From positions 62,001 to 126,000 of the forward strand of contig NZ_RDQE01000009.1 of assembly GCF_003697845.1 (NCBI RefSeq): a stretch of DNA of 64,000 nucleotides, written 5' to 3'. The stretch's first letter is position 1. Each line of letters opens with the position of its first letter. The translations under genes were made by a program, and so were the position numbers. This document shows positions 25,943-34,822 of this stretch, piece by piece. Source of the stretch: Halobellus captivus. GTDB lineage: Archaea; Halobacteriota; Halobacteria; Halobacteriales; Haloferacaceae. The notes under the pieces were generated by a model. The model ran no database searches. It was not told the origin of the DNA and was given only the letters and a program-made list of their open reading frames with translations.

Positions 25943-27031
25943 GTGGCGTTTTCAACCGAGTACTGGGACGGGGATTCGGTTGAGTTCTCCATTGATGAGT
26001 TCACCGGTGCGATAGGTGATTCGGTTACGGTGTTTCCGGTGGTGGTCGCCATTGCCGCCCTCACGGAGCTCTCGCTGACACGTCTCCTTCTCGGGTTCGC
26101 GGCGTTCCAGATCGTCTGGGGGCTCCACTACGGGCTTCCCATCTCCGTCGAGCCGATGAAAGCGCTCGCGGCGCTCGTGATCGCGGGCGCGCTCACGGCG
26201 AGTGAACTCGCGGTCGCCGGTCTCCTCGCCGGCGTCGTTCTTCTCGTCGTCGGGTCCACCGGAACGCTCGGTCGGATCGAGCGGTACGTGGGCCAACCGG
26301 TGATCCGAGGCGTTCAACTCGGAGTCGGGCTCATCCTTCTCGAAACCGGTATTCGATTGAGTCTCGACGGGCTGACGCTCGCACTCGTCTCGATGGGCGT
26401 CGCGGCGGTCGTGATCCTCGCGGGCTACCGGAAGGCGAGCGCACTCGTCGTTCTCTGCGTCGGCGTCGTCTTTACCGTCACTCGGGTCGGCGTCCCGACG
26501 CCGCAGCTTCCCGCGTTTACCGTGGGTCTTCCGAGCCCTTCGTCCGTCTCCGTGGCGGCGCTCGAAGGGACGGTCGCGCAACTCGCCATGACGGTCGGCA
26601 ACGCCGCCGTCGCCACCTCGTTGCTGCTCTCGGACTACTACGACGCGGACGTCTCCGCCGACGAGCTCTCCACGAGCATGGGCGTGATGAACCTGGTCGC
26701 CGTCCCGCTCGGGGCGATGCCGATGTGCCACGGGAGCGGGGGTGTCGCCGGAAAGTACGCCTTCGGTGCGCGAACCGCCGGATCGAACGTCGTTCTCGGC
26801 GCGATCTACGCGATCGCCGCCGTACTGGCGGTCGGTATCGTGTCGGCGTTCCCCCTGCCGATGCTCGGCGTCGTCCTCGGGCTGATCGCCGTCGAGCTCG
26901 GACGAGCGGGCCTCGACACGGATCACCTGCCGCTCACGATCGGGATCGGGTTGCTCGGTGTGGTAACCAATATCGGCGTTGCGTTCGTGGCGGGTGCTCT
27001 GGGGTACCTTCTCTTCGAACACGGGTCGTAG
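25943..27031 (+). CDS. MOT1/SulP-like putative molybdate or sulfate transporter
   Basis: The 362-aa polytopic membrane protein has about ten hydrophobic helices. The two signature loops of the MOT1 molybdate-transporter branch of the SulP clan are present: YGLPISVEPMKALAALVIAG (about 64-83) and MPMCHGSGGVAGKYAFG (about 259-275). It lacks a STAS domain, as MOT1 proteins do. The likely substrate is molybdate, with sulfate or tungstate as alternatives. The start is GTG 25943, supported by a TATA-like box. It diverges from a MoaD-like gene, which fits a link to molybdenum or sulfur metabolism; that link is inference. Confidence 0.82.
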   Translation: MAFSTEYWDGDSVEFSIDEFTGAIGDSVTVFPVVVAIAALTELSLTRLLLGFAAFQIVWGLHYGLPISVEPMKALAALVIAGALTASELAVAGLLAGVVLLVVGSTGTLGRIERYVGQPVIRGVQLGVGLILLETGIRLSLDGLTLALVSMGVAAVVILAGYRKASALVVLCVGVVFTVTRVGVPTPQLPAFTVGLPSPSSVSVAALEGTVAQLAMTVGNAAVATSLLLSDYYDADVSADELSTSMGVMNLVAVPLGAMPMCHGSGGVAGKYAFGARTAGSNVVLGAIYAIAAVLAVGIVSAFPLPMLGVVLGLIAVELGRAGLDTDHLPLTIGIGLLGVVTNIGVAFVAGALGYLLFEHGS

Positions 27032-27107
27032 GCACTCTCGGTGACACGACCGGCGGAGGATCCCTCCGAAAGGACTTACCGAAGGGGCGAGAATCGTCGC
27101 CCGAGAG

Positions 27108-28586
27108 ATGGCACTCGATACCACACCACCGTGGGGGGACGTGCGGAACTACGTCGACGGCTCCTGGCGGGCGCCGACCGGAACCGACGGGCAGGACGTG
27201 GTCGATCCGGGAACCGGAGAGACGCTCACGCGCGTCGGATTCAGCGCCGAGGAGGACGTCGACGCGGCCGTCCGGGCGGGACGGGACGCGTTCGACGAGT
27301 GGTCGCGAACGCCCGTCGAGGCCCGCATCCAGCCGCTCTTCGAGCTCAAGCGACTCCTCGAGGAGCATCAAGACGAGCTCGCGGAGGTGTTGGTCCGCGA
27401 ACACGGCAAGACGCTCGCGGAGGCCCGTGGCGAGCTTCGCCGCGGCATCGAGAACGTCGAGGTCGCCTGCGGCATTCCCTCGATGATGCAGGCGGGCCAC
27501 CTGCCGAACGCCGCGCCGGACATCGACGAGACCGCGGTCCGCAAGCCGCTCGGCGTCTTCGCGGCGATCACCCCGTTCAACTTCCCCGGAATGATCCCGC
27601 TGTGGTTCCTCCCGTACGCGGTCGCGACCGGGAACGCGTTCGTTCTCAAACCCAGCGAGCGCGACCCCGTCGTCGCCGAACGGCTCTTCGAACTGATCGA
27701 CGAGGCGGGCTTTCCCGACGGGGTCGTCCAGCTCGTCCACGGGAGCGCCGACACGGTGAACGCGATCCTCGACCACGACGGGATCGAGGGCGTCTCGTTC
27801 GTCGGCAGCACGCCCGTCGCGAGACACGTCTACGAGCGCGCCGCCGCGAACGGGAAGCGCGTCCAGGCGCAGGGCGGCGCGAAGAACCACGTCGTCGTCA
27901 CGGAGACCGCCGACCTCGACTTCGCCGCGAAGAAGACCGTCTCCTCGGCGTTCGCGTGCGGCGGAGAGCGCTGTCTCGCGAACGACGTCGTCGTCGTCGA
28001 GGCGGACGTCTACGACGAGTTCGTCGACCGCGTCCTGGCGGAGGCGGAGTCCCGAACCGTCGGCTACGGTCTCGACGACGACACCGACATTGGCGCGCTG
28101 ATCACGCCCGACCACGAGGAGCGCGTCCGCGAGCTGATCGCGAGCGGGATAGACGAGGGGGCGGACCTGCTCTTGGACGGCCGCGACGTCGAGGTCGAGG
28201 GCTACGAGGGCGGCAACTTCCTCGGACCGACCGTGTTCGGGGACGTCGAGCCGGAGATGCGGATCGTCAGAGAGGAGATGTTCGGTCCCGTCCTCGGACT
28301 GCGGTCGGTCGCCGACCTCGACGAGGCGATCGACGTGGTGAACCGGAGCGACTTCGGCAACGCGGCGAGCCTCTTCACGGCCAGCGGGGGCGACGCCCGG
28401 CGGTTCCGCCACGAGGCCGACGTCGGGAACGTCGGCGTGAACGCCGGGACCGCCGCGCCGATGGCGTTCTTCCACTTCGGCGGACGGAAGGACTCCTTCT
28501 TCGGCGACCTCCACGCGCAGGGTGACGACATGATCCGCTTTTACACCGACGAGACGGTCTACATCGAGCGCTGGCCGGACGCGTGA
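27108..28586 (+). CDS. mmsA: CoA-acylating methylmalonate-semialdehyde dehydrogenase
   Basis: The 492-aa NAD-dependent aldehyde dehydrogenase converts methylmalonate semialdehyde to propionyl-CoA and CO2 (valine, thymine and inositol breakdown). Features: ITPFNFPGMIPLWFLPYA, nucleotide-binding GVSFVGSTPVARHVYERAA, GGAKNHVVV, and the catalytic Cys289 in CGGERCLA. The Glu of hydrolytic aldehyde dehydrogenases is absent, as expected for the CoA-acylating type. The C-terminal FFHFGGRKDSFFGDLHAQG is characteristic of this subfamily. A TATA-like ggacttacc about 28 nt upstream supports the start. No valine-pathway partners are nearby. Confidence 0.9.
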   Translation: MALDTTPPWGDVRNYVDGSWRAPTGTDGQDVVDPGTGETLTRVGFSAEEDVDAAVRAGRDAFDEWSRTPVEARIQPLFELKRLLEEHQDELAEVLVREHGKTLAEARGELRRGIENVEVACGIPSMMQAGHLPNAAPDIDETAVRKPLGVFAAITPFNFPGMIPLWFLPYAVATGNAFVLKPSERDPVVAERLFELIDEAGFPDGVVQLVHGSADTVNAILDHDGIEGVSFVGSTPVARHVYERAAANGKRVQAQGGAKNHVVVTETADLDFAAKKTVSSAFACGGERCLANDVVVVEADVYDEFVDRVLAEAESRTVGYGLDDDTDIGALITPDHEERVRELIASGIDEGADLLLDGRDVEVEGYEGGNFLGPTVFGDVEPEMRIVREEMFGPVLGLRSVADLDEAIDVVNRSDFGNAASLFTASGGDARRFRHEADVGNVGVNAGTAAPMAFFHFGGRKDSFFGDLHAQGDDMIRFYTDETVYIERWPDA

Positions 28587-28627
28587 GCCGGGGCAAGGTT
28601 CAAGATCCTCGTCCGATAGCGTGACGT

Positions 28628-30505
28628 ATGGTATCACCGCCCGAATACGGAGTGACGGTACGCCACGACGCGACGGTGGAGACCCGTGACGGGACCGCGC
28701 TCGCGACCGACGTCTATCGCCCGGCCGACCCGGAGACCGGCGAGCCGATCGAGGAGCCGAAGCCGGCCCTGCTCGTGCGAACGCCCTACGACAAGCGCGC
28801 CCGCGAGCGCGTCGAGCAGGCGGGTAACTGGTACGCCGAGCGCGGCTACGTCGTCGCGCTTCAGGACGTCCGCGGCCGATACGCGAGCGAGGGCGAGTTC
28901 TACCTCCTCGTCAACGAGGCCGAGGACGGCGCGGACACGGTCGAATGGCTCGCCGACCGGCCGTACTGTGACGGCCAGGTCGGGACGATGGGCATCTCCT
29001 ACATGGCGTGGGTCCAGAACGCGCTGGCGACACAGCGGCCGCGGGGGCTGGCGGCGATGTTCGTCAACCAGGGGGCGGCGAACGCGTGGAAGGCGACGCT
29101 GCGACACCACGGGGCCTTCGAGCTGCGGTGGCTCACGTGGTCGCTGACTATCGGCGGCGGGTTCGCGAAGCGCGTCCTCGAGAACGAGGACCTCCGCCGA
29201 CGGATCGCCGAGGTCGACACGCGCGACATGCTCGCGAACGAACCGGTACTCCCCGGCCAGTCGCCGCTCTCACACCTCCCGAACTACGAGGAGTACGTCC
29301 TCGACTTCGCGCGGACCCCCGGCGACGACGAGTTCTGGACGGATCCCAGCATCAACTTCGAGGCGCACTACGACGAGAGCGCCGACGTGCCGACCGTCTA
29401 CGCCGGCTCGTGGTACGACTCCTACGCGAAGGCGACCTGCGACAACTTCGAGGGGCTCGCGGACCGGAAGGAGAGCGACCACTTCCTGCTCATGGGCGCG
29501 TGGACCCACGGCGGGCAGTCGACGTGGACCAAGCCGTACTCGGGCGAGACCGCCTTCGGCGACGCGATGACCCGCGACTACCTCCGGACGAAGCTGCGGT
29601 TCTTCGATCACTACCTCAAGGGACGGGACACCTGGGAGGAGCCGCGGGTCCAGTACTTCCGGATGGGATCCGGCGACGGCTCCGCGACCGGGGACGGGCG
29701 ACTCCGTCACGGCGGCGAGTGGAAGGAGGCGACCGACTGGCCGCTCCCGGACGCCGAGTCCACCGCGTACTACGCGCACGGCGACGGCAGCCTCGCGACC
29801 GATCCGCCCGACGACGCCGACTCCTCGACGACCTACGAGTTCGACCCGCGGGACCCGGTCCCGACGCTCGGCGGGAACTGCTCGTCGTACTACACCTTCG
29901 AGCCGCGCGAGGAGCGGATCGAGGACCTCCCGCTCGCGGATCGGCCGACCTTGAGCATCACCGGCCGCGGCGGCTACGACCAGCGGACCCGCCCGGACAC
30001 CTTCGGAGCCGACCCGCCCTACGGGCCGTTGGAGGAGCGGAACGACGTCGTCGTCTTCCGGACGCCGCCGCTGGAGGAGGCCGTCGAGGTCGCGGGCCCG
30101 ATCCGCGTGCGCCTTCACGCCTCGACCGACGCCCTCGACACCGACTTCACCGCGAAGCTGATCGACGAGCATCCGGCGAGCGAGGAGTTCCCTTCCGGCT
30201 TCGCGCTCAACCTCACCGACTCGATCTGTCGGGGTCGCTACCGGAACTACCGCACGGAGCCGGACCTCCTCGACCCCGGCGAGGTGTACGAGTTCGAGCT
30301 GGAGCTGTACCCGACGGCGAACCTGTTCAAGCCGGGCCACCGGATCCGGCTCGACGTCTCGTCGTCGAACTACCCGCGATACGACGTCAACCACAACACG
30401 GGCGGCGACCTCTACGGCGACCGGGAGTACGAGACCGCGACGAACACGATCCACCACGACGCCGACCGCCCGACGCACGTGGAGCTGCCGATCCGGTCCG
30501 GATAG
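28628..30505 (+). CDS. CocE/NonD-family serine hydrolase
   Basis: The 625-aa enzyme has the alpha/beta-hydrolase core of the X-Pro dipeptidyl-peptidase S15/CocE group: YRPA and ALLVRTPYDK at the N-terminus, QDVRGRYASEGEF, and nucleophile Ser124 in GTMGISYMAW. The C-terminal jelly-roll domain (about 400-625) includes GPIRVRLHASTDALDTDFT, LNLTDSICRGRYRN and HRIRLDVSSSNYPRYDVNHN. Substrates are esters, amides or peptides. No signal peptide is seen, so it is probably cytosolic. An unknown gene follows after 4 nt and is probably co-transcribed. Confidence 0.88.
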   Translation: MVSPPEYGVTVRHDATVETRDGTALATDVYRPADPETGEPIEEPKPALLVRTPYDKRARERVEQAGNWYAERGYVVALQDVRGRYASEGEFYLLVNEAEDGADTVEWLADRPYCDGQVGTMGISYMAWVQNALATQRPRGLAAMFVNQGAANAWKATLRHHGAFELRWLTWSLTIGGGFAKRVLENEDLRRRIAEVDTRDMLANEPVLPGQSPLSHLPNYEEYVLDFARTPGDDEFWTDPSINFEAHYDESADVPTVYAGSWYDSYAKATCDNFEGLADRKESDHFLLMGAWTHGGQSTWTKPYSGETAFGDAMTRDYLRTKLRFFDHYLKGRDTWEEPRVQYFRMGSGDGSATGDGRLRHGGEWKEATDWPLPDAESTAYYAHGDGSLATDPPDDADSSTTYEFDPRDPVPTLGGNCSSYYTFEPREERIEDLPLADRPTLSITGRGGYDQRTRPDTFGADPPYGPLEERNDVVVFRTPPLEEAVEVAGPIRVRLHASTDALDTDFTAKLIDEHPASEEFPSGFALNLTDSICRGRYRNYRTEPDLLDPGEVYEFELELYPTANLFKPGHRIRLDVSSSNYPRYDVNHNTGGDLYGDREYETATNTIHHDADRPTHVELPIRSG

Positions 30506-30509
30506 AACC

Positions 30510-30983
30510 ATGTCCGCAGACGACGGAAACGCCGACGGCCGAGGCGACGACGGCCCCGAGGGCGAGATGACGCTCGTCTTCACGCTCTCGGCTGCCCGGT
30601 CGCTCGCCGACCCCGCCGCCGCGTTCGCGGACGCGCGCCGGTGGAGCGCGCGCGTCGGGGTCGTCGCCAACGACACGGACGCCGTCGAGGCCTTCCTCGA
30701 TCGACACGGCCTCGAGAACGACTACGCGCTCCGGGACTGGGACAAGTGGGGGACGCTGGCCGACGTCCGGGAGGCGACCGACACGCCCCGGCACGTGTTC
30801 GTCGGGACCTCCCCGGAGGACCGCCGGCTCGCCGAGACGGTCGGCTGGCAGTTCCGCACGGTGCGCGAGGCGGCCGGAAAGGCCGAGTGGGAGCTCGGCG
30901 AACGGGAACCGTCCGGGAGCGATGCCGACGCGGGAGTGGTCGAGCGGCTCCGGCGAGCGGTGCTCGACCGCCTCCGGAAGTGA
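30510..30983 (+). CDS. Haloarchaeal hypothetical protein
   Basis: This 157-aa acidic protein has no motif I can assign to an enzyme. After a disordered Asp/Gly-rich start (1-25) the core reads MTLVFTLSAARSLADPAAAF, ARRWSARVGVVANDTDAVEA and LRDWDKWGTLADVREATDTP; the end is helical and basic (RLRRAVLDRLRK). The core recalls a haloarchaea-specific DUF of fibrillin-like short proteins, but I am not sure of the number. It lies 4 nt after the CocE-type hydrolase and is probably co-transcribed. An interaction with that enzyme is only a guess. Confidence 0.6.
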   Translation: MSADDGNADGRGDDGPEGEMTLVFTLSAARSLADPAAAFADARRWSARVGVVANDTDAVEAFLDRHGLENDYALRDWDKWGTLADVREATDTPRHVFVGTSPEDRRLAETVGWQFRTVREAAGKAEWELGEREPSGSDADAGVVERLRRAVLDRLRK

Positions 30984-31034
30984 TCCACGGTCGATTCGTC
31001 GGTCGTCGCGCTGGTGCTGTCGAACACGCGGAAC

Positions 31035-31997
31035 TCAGACGCCGTCCGCGATCCGGCGAGCGACGCGGTCGCGGTCCTCGCGGATCCGGTCGACGAGCGT
31101 CGCGACCGACGCCAACACCGGGTGGTCGGGACCGTCCATCGGCTCGTAGAGGTACTCGTAGAAGCCGGCCTCGACGCCGCCGGCGACGCGTTCCGGGGAC
31201 ATCGGTGGGTTCCGAAGCGTCGACTGTCGGTCGTCAGCGAGGTCGTCACACTCCGCCTCGAGGTCGCCGAGCCGCTCCCAGACGTCGATCGAGGCGTCGG
31301 CTCGTCTCCCCCGCGGGATCCCCTCGAGATGCTGGTCCAACCGCCTCCGGCGGCGGTCGATCCCCGAGAGGGTCGCGTCGGCGTCGTCGAGCGCGTCGAG
31401 TTCGACGCCGATCGCGTCCCCGAGCGACCGCCTCGCGGCCGCCGCCCGGCGGCTCCGGTCGACCAGCGCGGACTGTAACCCCGGCGAGAGCGTCCCGTTC
31501 GACGCCAGGGACACGGTGGTGTCCGGGCCGAGCTCCGCCGCGAGGCTCTCGGCGACGCTCTCGTCGTACTCCTCGGTGTAGTGAGGTAACGACATCACGG
31601 TGTCCCGGTACGTGTCGAGGACGCGTCTGAGGCGTTTATCGCCGACCGCGCGCTGCCCGGCTCCCCGACGCCTCCCGACCGCCTGGGTGGCGGCGAACGC
31701 GGACGGTTCCGTCGTCTCCGCGGGACAGGGATCGAGCGCCGCGACGCGGTCGGCGAACTCCTCGAACGCGTCGTGTTCGTCCATGACGCGGCGGCGTTCG
31801 CGGCGGCAGACCGTCTCCGCGTCGCGGACGTACGCGAAGGTGAGGAGCGCGAGCAGCCCCCCGAGCGCGACGGCGGTGACGACGCCGGGGTCGGTCGCCG
31901 CCGCCGACAGCTCACACGAGAGGCTCGTGCACTCGGGTTCCAGGGCGGGCTCGCTCGGGATCCGGAAGGCGACGTCGCCGCCCCGATTGACGCTCAT
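31035..31997 (-). CDS. Membrane-anchored haloarchaeal protein (DUF7260-like)
   Basis: The 320-aa protein has one clear membrane segment near the N-terminus (about residues 34-55, VVTAVALGGLLALLTFAYV), then a long, charged, probably coiled-coil region (RDAETVCRRERRRVMDEHDA; AVGDKRLRRVLDTYRDTVMS) with the block MSLPHYTEEYDESVAESLAAE. It matches my memory of a haloarchaea-only family (possibly DUF7260). The soluble part probably faces the cytosol. The ATG follows a gttttga box overlapping a small inverted repeat. Function is unknown, and it is alone in its transcript. Confidence 0.65.
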   Translation of the reverse strand: MSVNRGGDVAFRIPSEPALEPECTSLSCELSAAATDPGVVTAVALGGLLALLTFAYVRDAETVCRRERRRVMDEHDAFEEFADRVAALDPCPAETTEPSAFAATQAVGRRRGAGQRAVGDKRLRRVLDTYRDTVMSLPHYTEEYDESVAESLAAELGPDTTVSLASNGTLSPGLQSALVDRSRRAAAARRSLGDAIGVELDALDDADATLSGIDRRRRRLDQHLEGIPRGRRADASIDVWERLGDLEAECDDLADDRQSTLRNPPMSPERVAGGVEAGFYEYLYEPMDGPDHPVLASVATLVDRIREDRDRVARRIADGV

Positions 31998-32021
31998 AAT
32001 TTCGTTAACACATCGCACATT

Positions 32022-32034
32022 CAAAACCGTTTTG
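32022..32034 (-). promoter_or_regulatory. Inverted repeat over the promoter of the membrane-anchored protein
   Basis: caaaac-c-gttttg, with 6-bp arms, lies 25-37 nt upstream of the ATG at 31997, exactly where a TATA box is expected. The surrounding 31998-32040 is clearly AT-richer than the genes. It could be promoter and operator in one. Confidence 0.4.
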
Positions 32035-32160
32035 GCAGGTGTCACGCGGCATACATCGGATCCCCGGTCCGGACGCGGTCGGGCCGGATCCCGCCGACCG
32101 ATAGGCGAGTCGCGGACGGCGGGCGACACCGATTTGATCCCCCGCGCCGAACCGCCACGC

Positions 32161-33126
32161 GTGACCACGCAGACGCCGGGCATCCACCACGTGACCGGGA
32201 TCGTCGGCGACGCGCAGGCGAGCGTCGACTTCTACGCGGGGACGCTCGGGCTCCGGCTGCTCCGGACGACGGTGAACTACGAGGACCTCCTCCAGTATCA
32301 CCTCTACTTCGGAACGGGCGCCGGCCGTCCGGGATCGGTCCTCACCGTCTTTCCCGACCCGGAGGGAGTTCCGGGGAGACCCGGGAAGCCGGGGTACGAG
32401 TCGGTCTCGCTCGCCGTCCCATCCGGTTCGTCCGAGTACTGGCGCGACCGACTGACCGACCGCGGCGTCGACGTCGACCGGATCCGTCCGGAGGAACGGT
32501 TCGGCGACCGTGGACTCCGGGTTTCCGACCCCGCCGGGACCGCGGTCGAACTCCTCGAGACGGACGATTCTGGCGATCCGTGGACCGACGGGCCGGTCCC
32601 CGAATCGGCGGCGATCCGGGGACTGTACGGCGCGACCGCGACGCCGACGGACCCGTACGGTGCCGCGAGCGTGCTTGAGACGCTTGGATTCGAATACGAG
32701 GCCGAGATGAACGATCGGGTCCGGTACCGCGCGCCGGGCGAGCGGGCGACCGCCGTCGACCTCCTCGATCGGGACGCACCCTATCTTCGCGAGGGCCCCG
32801 GCACGCTCCACCACGTCGCGGTGCGGGCCCCGGACCGCGAGGCCCTCCTCGGCTGGCACGACCTGTTCCGCGATCGGGAATACGAGGTCTCACGCGTGAA
32901 GGACCGGCACTTCTTTCACTCGCTGTACGTCCGCGGTCCCGGCGGGCTCCTCGTCGAGCTCGCGACGGAGGAGCCGACCCCGGACGGCCCGCGAGGGCCG
33001 GGATTCGCCGATCCCGACGCGGACGGCCACGCGACCGACCGCTACCTTCCTGGCCGGTTCGCCGAGGACCGGGACCTGATCGAGGGACAGCTGCCGCCGA
33101 TCGAGCCGCCGGCGGACGAGGGATGA
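32161..33126 (+). CDS. Ring-cleaving-dioxygenase-like VOC/glyoxalase protein
   Basis: The 321-aa protein has two vicinal-oxygen-chelate halves. Metal ligands of the family can be placed at His in TPGIHHVTGIVG, His in GPGTLHHVAVRAPDRE and Glu in GGLLVELATEEP. It resembles the MhqO/PcpA-type extradiol or hydroquinone dioxygenases with Fe(II). The start is GTG 32161. The next gene starts within its stop codon (ATGA) and encodes an MhqD-like esterase; the pairing is that of the bacterial mhqO-mhqD quinone/electrophile-response genes, so quinone detoxification is a reasonable inference. Confidence 0.82.
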   Translation: MTTQTPGIHHVTGIVGDAQASVDFYAGTLGLRLLRTTVNYEDLLQYHLYFGTGAGRPGSVLTVFPDPEGVPGRPGKPGYESVSLAVPSGSSEYWRDRLTDRGVDVDRIRPEERFGDRGLRVSDPAGTAVELLETDDSGDPWTDGPVPESAAIRGLYGATATPTDPYGAASVLETLGFEYEAEMNDRVRYRAPGERATAVDLLDRDAPYLREGPGTLHHVAVRAPDREALLGWHDLFRDREYEVSRVKDRHFFHSLYVRGPGGLLVELATEEPTPDGPRGPGFADPDADGHATDRYLPGRFAEDRDLIEGQLPPIEPPADEG

Positions 33127-33872
33127 CCCGGACGCTGTCGGAGGTCGAGGGTCCGCACGCCGCCGCCCGGCTCGTCGTCGGGGGCGCGCCCGCCGCGGCC
33201 GCCGAGGTCGCGGTCGTGCTCCTTCACGGACGGGGAGGAACCGCGGACGGGATCGTGCGGCTCGCCGACGAGTTCTACCGGCCGGGCGTGACGTTTCTCG
33301 CCCCCCAGGCTCGCCGGTCGAACTGGTTCCCGGCGAGCCACGACGCCCCGATCGAGTCCAACGAGTCCGCCCTCTCCTCGGCGGTCGACTGCGTCGCCGG
33401 CGCGGTCGCGGCCGCGGGCGACGTGGGGATCCTCCCCGAGCGGACGCTCCTCGTCGGGGTGTCTCAGGGCGGGTGCGTCCTCGCGGCGTTCCTGTGTCGT
33501 CGCCCGCGGCGGTTCGGCGGGGCGGTCGTCGCGTCGGCGGCGCTCCCGGGCGACGATCTCGGTACGTGTCGGGTCGCTGACGGCGGGGAGGGCAGGGATG
33601 AGGAGGCCGATTGGGACGGGGACGGCGAGGACGACGGTGACGGTGCCGGACGCGGGGCCGACCGCGACGGCCCGCTCTCCGGGACGCCCGTCTCGCTCGA
33701 GTCGAGCGAGGCGGACCCGTACGTCTCGTCCACTCGAGTGCGGGAGACGGGTCGGATCCTCGAGGCGGCCGGCGCGGCCGTCTACGTCCGGATCGACTCC
33801 GGGTCGGGTCACGGGCTCTCGGACGCGACGCTCTCGCGGATCGGCGACCGGGTCGACTCGCTCGTTCCGTGA
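33123..33872 (+). CDS. Phospholipase/carboxylesterase-type alpha/beta hydrolase
   Basis: The 249-aa serine hydrolase has an oxyanion-hole motif VVLLHGRGGTADGIVRL, nucleophile Ser in LLVGVSQGGCVLAAF and a C-terminal SGSGHGLSD with the catalytic His. Between core strands at about residues 155-185 there is a Gly/Asp-rich low-complexity insert (DWDGDGEDDGDGAG), unusual inside this compact fold and probably a surface loop before TPVSLESSEADPYV. It overlaps the dioxygenase-like gene by 4 nt, so both are made together; it looks like MhqD. Confidence 0.83.
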   Translation: MTRTLSEVEGPHAAARLVVGGAPAAAAEVAVVLLHGRGGTADGIVRLADEFYRPGVTFLAPQARRSNWFPASHDAPIESNESALSSAVDCVAGAVAAAGDVGILPERTLLVGVSQGGCVLAAFLCRRPRRFGGAVVASAALPGDDLGTCRVADGGEGRDEEADWDGDGEDDGDGAGRGADRDGPLSGTPVSLESSEADPYVSSTRVRETGRILEAAGAAVYVRIDSGSGHGLSDATLSRIGDRVDSLVP

Positions 33873-33884
33873 CGCTCGACGCGC

Positions 33885-34727
33885 TCACTCCATGACGCCG
33901 TCGTCGGTGATCACGGTGTCGATCATCCCGACGGGAGTGGCGTCGTAGCTCGGGTTCTCGATCTCGACGCCCTCGACCGGCTCGCGCATCACTTCCACGG
34001 CGTCGCGGAACTCGTTCTCGAACCGGAACTCCTCTATGGTCTTCGCGCCGGATCCGACCGCGGTGACCGGGACGCCGAGCTCGCGGGCGGTCACGACGAG
34101 CGGGAACGTCCCGACGCGGTTGTAGTAGGTGCCGCCGGTGATACACGTGATCCCGAGCAGGACGCGGTCGCAGTCGCGGAGCGCGTATCCCATCGCACTG
34201 TCGACGACCATCCGCACGTCGACGCGGTCCATCCCGGCCAGCGCGCGCGCCGTCTTCCGGCCGAGGGTCCGCGGGCGCGCCTCGGTCACGTACACCGTCA
34301 GGTGTGCCCCCTCGCTGGCGGCGGTCTCGATCGACTCGAGGACGGTCGTGGAGTAGTCGTGGACCAGAAGGGTGTCGCCGTCGACGATCCGCTCGGCGGC
34401 GTTGGCCGCGGCGGCCGCCTTCGACGTCTCGACGTCCTCGACGACACGGTCGATCACGTCCTCGAGGAGCTGTTTCGCGCCCTCGACCGTGGTCGGCTCG
34501 CCGACGATCGAGCGTTCGACCTCGCGCATCGCGTTGTGCAGCGCGGCGTGCGAGGGGTTCGACCGGCGCAAAACGCCCGCGTTGTGTTCGAGGTCGCGCT
34601 CGAACTCGTCGACGGTGATGTACTCGCGGTCGAGCAGTTCCGCGAGCGACTCCGTCGCCTTCACGGCCACCGCGGAGGTGCTGTGGGTCCGCATCGCCCG
34701 GATCTCGGCGACCGTCTCGTCGATCAT
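33885..34727 (-). CDS. eIF2B-alpha/ribose-1,5-bisphosphate-isomerase family protein
   Basis: The 280-aa member of the eIF2B-alpha/R15P-isomerase/MtnA family has an N-terminal helical domain (VAVKATESLAELLDREYI) and a C-terminal Rossmann-like domain (DGDTLLVHDYSTTVLESI; VYVTEARPRTLGRKTARAL; DSAMGYALRDCDRVLLGI). The conserved Asp before SAMGYA is where the family's catalytic residue lies. In archaea with the AMP/pentose-bisphosphate route the product isomerises ribose-1,5-bisphosphate to ribulose-1,5-bisphosphate; neither AMP phosphorylase nor RuBisCO is in the window, so a regulatory or other isomerase role stays possible. A minus-strand TATA-like box at 34751-34757 fits the start. Confidence 0.78.
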   Translation of the reverse strand: MIDETVAEIRAMRTHSTSAVAVKATESLAELLDREYITVDEFERDLEHNAGVLRRSNPSHAALHNAMREVERSIVGEPTTVEGAKQLLEDVIDRVVEDVETSKAAAAANAAERIVDGDTLLVHDYSTTVLESIETAASEGAHLTVYVTEARPRTLGRKTARALAGMDRVDVRMVVDSAMGYALRDCDRVLLGITCITGGTYYNRVGTFPLVVTARELGVPVTAVGSGAKTIEEFRFENEFRDAVEVMREPVEGVEIENPSYDATPVGMIDTVITDDGVME

Positions 34728-34789
34728 GTCCGGAGAGTCGACGGCCCCGCTAAAAGGGGTTGCGGGGTTTCGTTCCCCCGCCAGCAGGC

Positions 34790-34795
34790 TTATAT
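34790..34795 (+). promoter_or_regulatory. TATA box of the aminotransferase gene
   Basis: ttatat lies 27-32 nt before the ATG at 34823 and so supports that start over an earlier in-frame TTG/ATG-like extension. A separate minus-strand box (cctttta, 34751-34757) serves the divergent eIF2B-like gene; the two promoters are about 35 nt apart. Confidence 0.55.
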
Positions 34796-34822
34796 CGGAG
34801 AACGAACGTGTTCATACACGAA

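Noticed and set aside
25549-25983. A 144-aa frame upstream of the MOT1-like gene
   Set aside because: Arg-rich first half, overlaps the transporter start in another frame, no family and no promoter of its own.
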